Shown piece by piece: positions 63,575 to 64,000 of a stretch of DNA of 64,000 bases. The stretch covers positions 170,232-234,231 of the forward strand of contig NZ_BDCG01000009.1 in NCBI RefSeq assembly GCF_001613385.1. The letters run 5' to 3'. Below the pieces are notes generated by a model, which did not search any database, had not been told where the DNA came from, and was given only the letters and a program-made list of their open reading frames with translations. The translations under genes were made by a program, and so were the position numbers. Every line of letters starts with the position of its first letter. The stretch's first letter is position 1. The stretch is from Nocardia flavorosea NBRC 108225 (GTDB taxonomy: Bacteria; Actinomycetota; Actinomycetes; Mycobacteriales; Mycobacteriaceae).

Positions 63575-63959
63575 GGAACCAGCCTACGAGGCCTCCCACC
63601 CCGCTCCTCAACGCGGAGTAGCGGCCCCGTACCGACTCGGCAACCACAGGGCTTCCGTCGCCACGGAACCGGATCGGCACCTGCCACGCCGACCCGGGCC
63701 CGCGCTCCCGAGTACCGGTCTCGACCGAACGAACGACACGGAGGAGCTGCCGGTCACTGCCGCCATCGGAACGAACCGGCCGAGGTCCGGCCTGTCCACG
63801 CCGTCCACAGCCCTGAGATTCGGCCTGTCCACCCAGGACCACAGCACCGCGGCGCCGGGTATACCGGGCTGAAGGCAGCTTCGCCTCAGCACACAAAGGC
63901 GCTGGAAAGCACTGAACACCCAGGTGAACGGGACCACAGCACCGCTACGGCCGATCAAT
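63575..63959. other. Gene-free stretch before the window end
   Basis: About 385 bases without a supported gene. The 11-mer GGCCTGTCCAC appears twice, about 33 bases apart, near 63790 and 63820. It presumably holds the promoter of the TIGR02611/fhuF-like pair. Confidence 0.4.
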
Positions 63960-64000
63960 GGTCGGCACCCGGTCGGCACCCGGTCGGCACCCGGTCGGCA
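63960..64000. repeat. 11-bp tandem repeat running off the window
   Basis: GGTCGGCACCC is repeated 3.7 times without mismatch up to the last base of the window, so its true length is not known. Confidence 0.95.

Overview
This window looks like a chromosome segment of a mycolic-acid actinobacterium, most likely Nocardia or a close relative (inference). It is very GC-rich, has phosphatidylinositol-mannoside (PIM) genes and an EspC-like type VII secretion substrate, and its core genes follow the order known from Mycobacterium tuberculosis around Rv2560-Rv2614c. That shared order is: proline-rich membrane protein, aspS, zinc peptidase, SPL-like radical SAM protein, hisS, ppi, relA, apt, dppA-like lipoprotein, secF-secD-yajC, ruvB-ruvA-ruvC, yebC, pdxT, tesB, pdxS, LemA/NUDIX protein, pimA, patA, pgsA, HIT protein and thrS.

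Layout. 1-16.4 kb: kinase-like gene cut by the window edge, membrane protein, aspS, ypfJ-type peptidase, an EspC-like secreted pair, an SDR gene behind two KstR-type boxes, a radical SAM gene behind a LexA-type box, korAB (2-oxoglutarate:ferredoxin oxidoreductase), hisS and a cyclophilin. 16.6-33.8 kb: an accessory block inserted between ppi and relA. It holds sixteen minus-strand genes forming one long, mostly overlapping operon: a cutinase-like secreted protein, then a type IV secretion/conjugation-like apparatus (two VirB2-like small membrane proteins, VirB8-like or lipoprotein subunits, TrbL/VirB6-like protein, SCO6880-like protein, VirB4-like ATPase, three-domain wall hydrolase, VirD4-like coupling ATPase, DUF4913-like protein, two P-loop proteins without the Walker A lysine, and a lone IS3-OrfA-like helix-turn-helix protein). 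A convergent coiled-coil gene sits on the far side of an 18-bp-stem bidirectional terminator. No relaxase, integrase, replication gene or att site was seen, so the block looks like a fixed, relaxase-less secretion or DNA-transfer machine.

34-61 kb: stringent-response gene relA with an ABC-F gene and apt upstream, protein export (SecDF-YajC), Holliday-junction resolution (ruvCAB with a LexA-type box before ruvC), a macro-domain protein, an ArsR/SRPBCC pair with a palindromic operator, PLP synthase (pdxS, pdxT), an acyl-CoA thioesterase, and the PIM operon thrS-HIT-pgsA-patA-pimA-NUDIX. Two features here are unannotated in kind: a 30-codon hydrophobic peptide with a perfect ribosome-binding site upstream of pdxS, and a ladder of two mini-ORFs between the HIT gene and pgsA. 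61.3-64 kb: a gene-poor stretch with diverged repeats, a FhuF-like iron-sulfur protein carrying an 18-copy perfect hexanucleotide repeat coding for (Asp-Ala)n, a TIGR02611 membrane protein, and an 11-bp tandem repeat running off the end.

All functional calls come from reading motifs and remembered family features; no database search was run.
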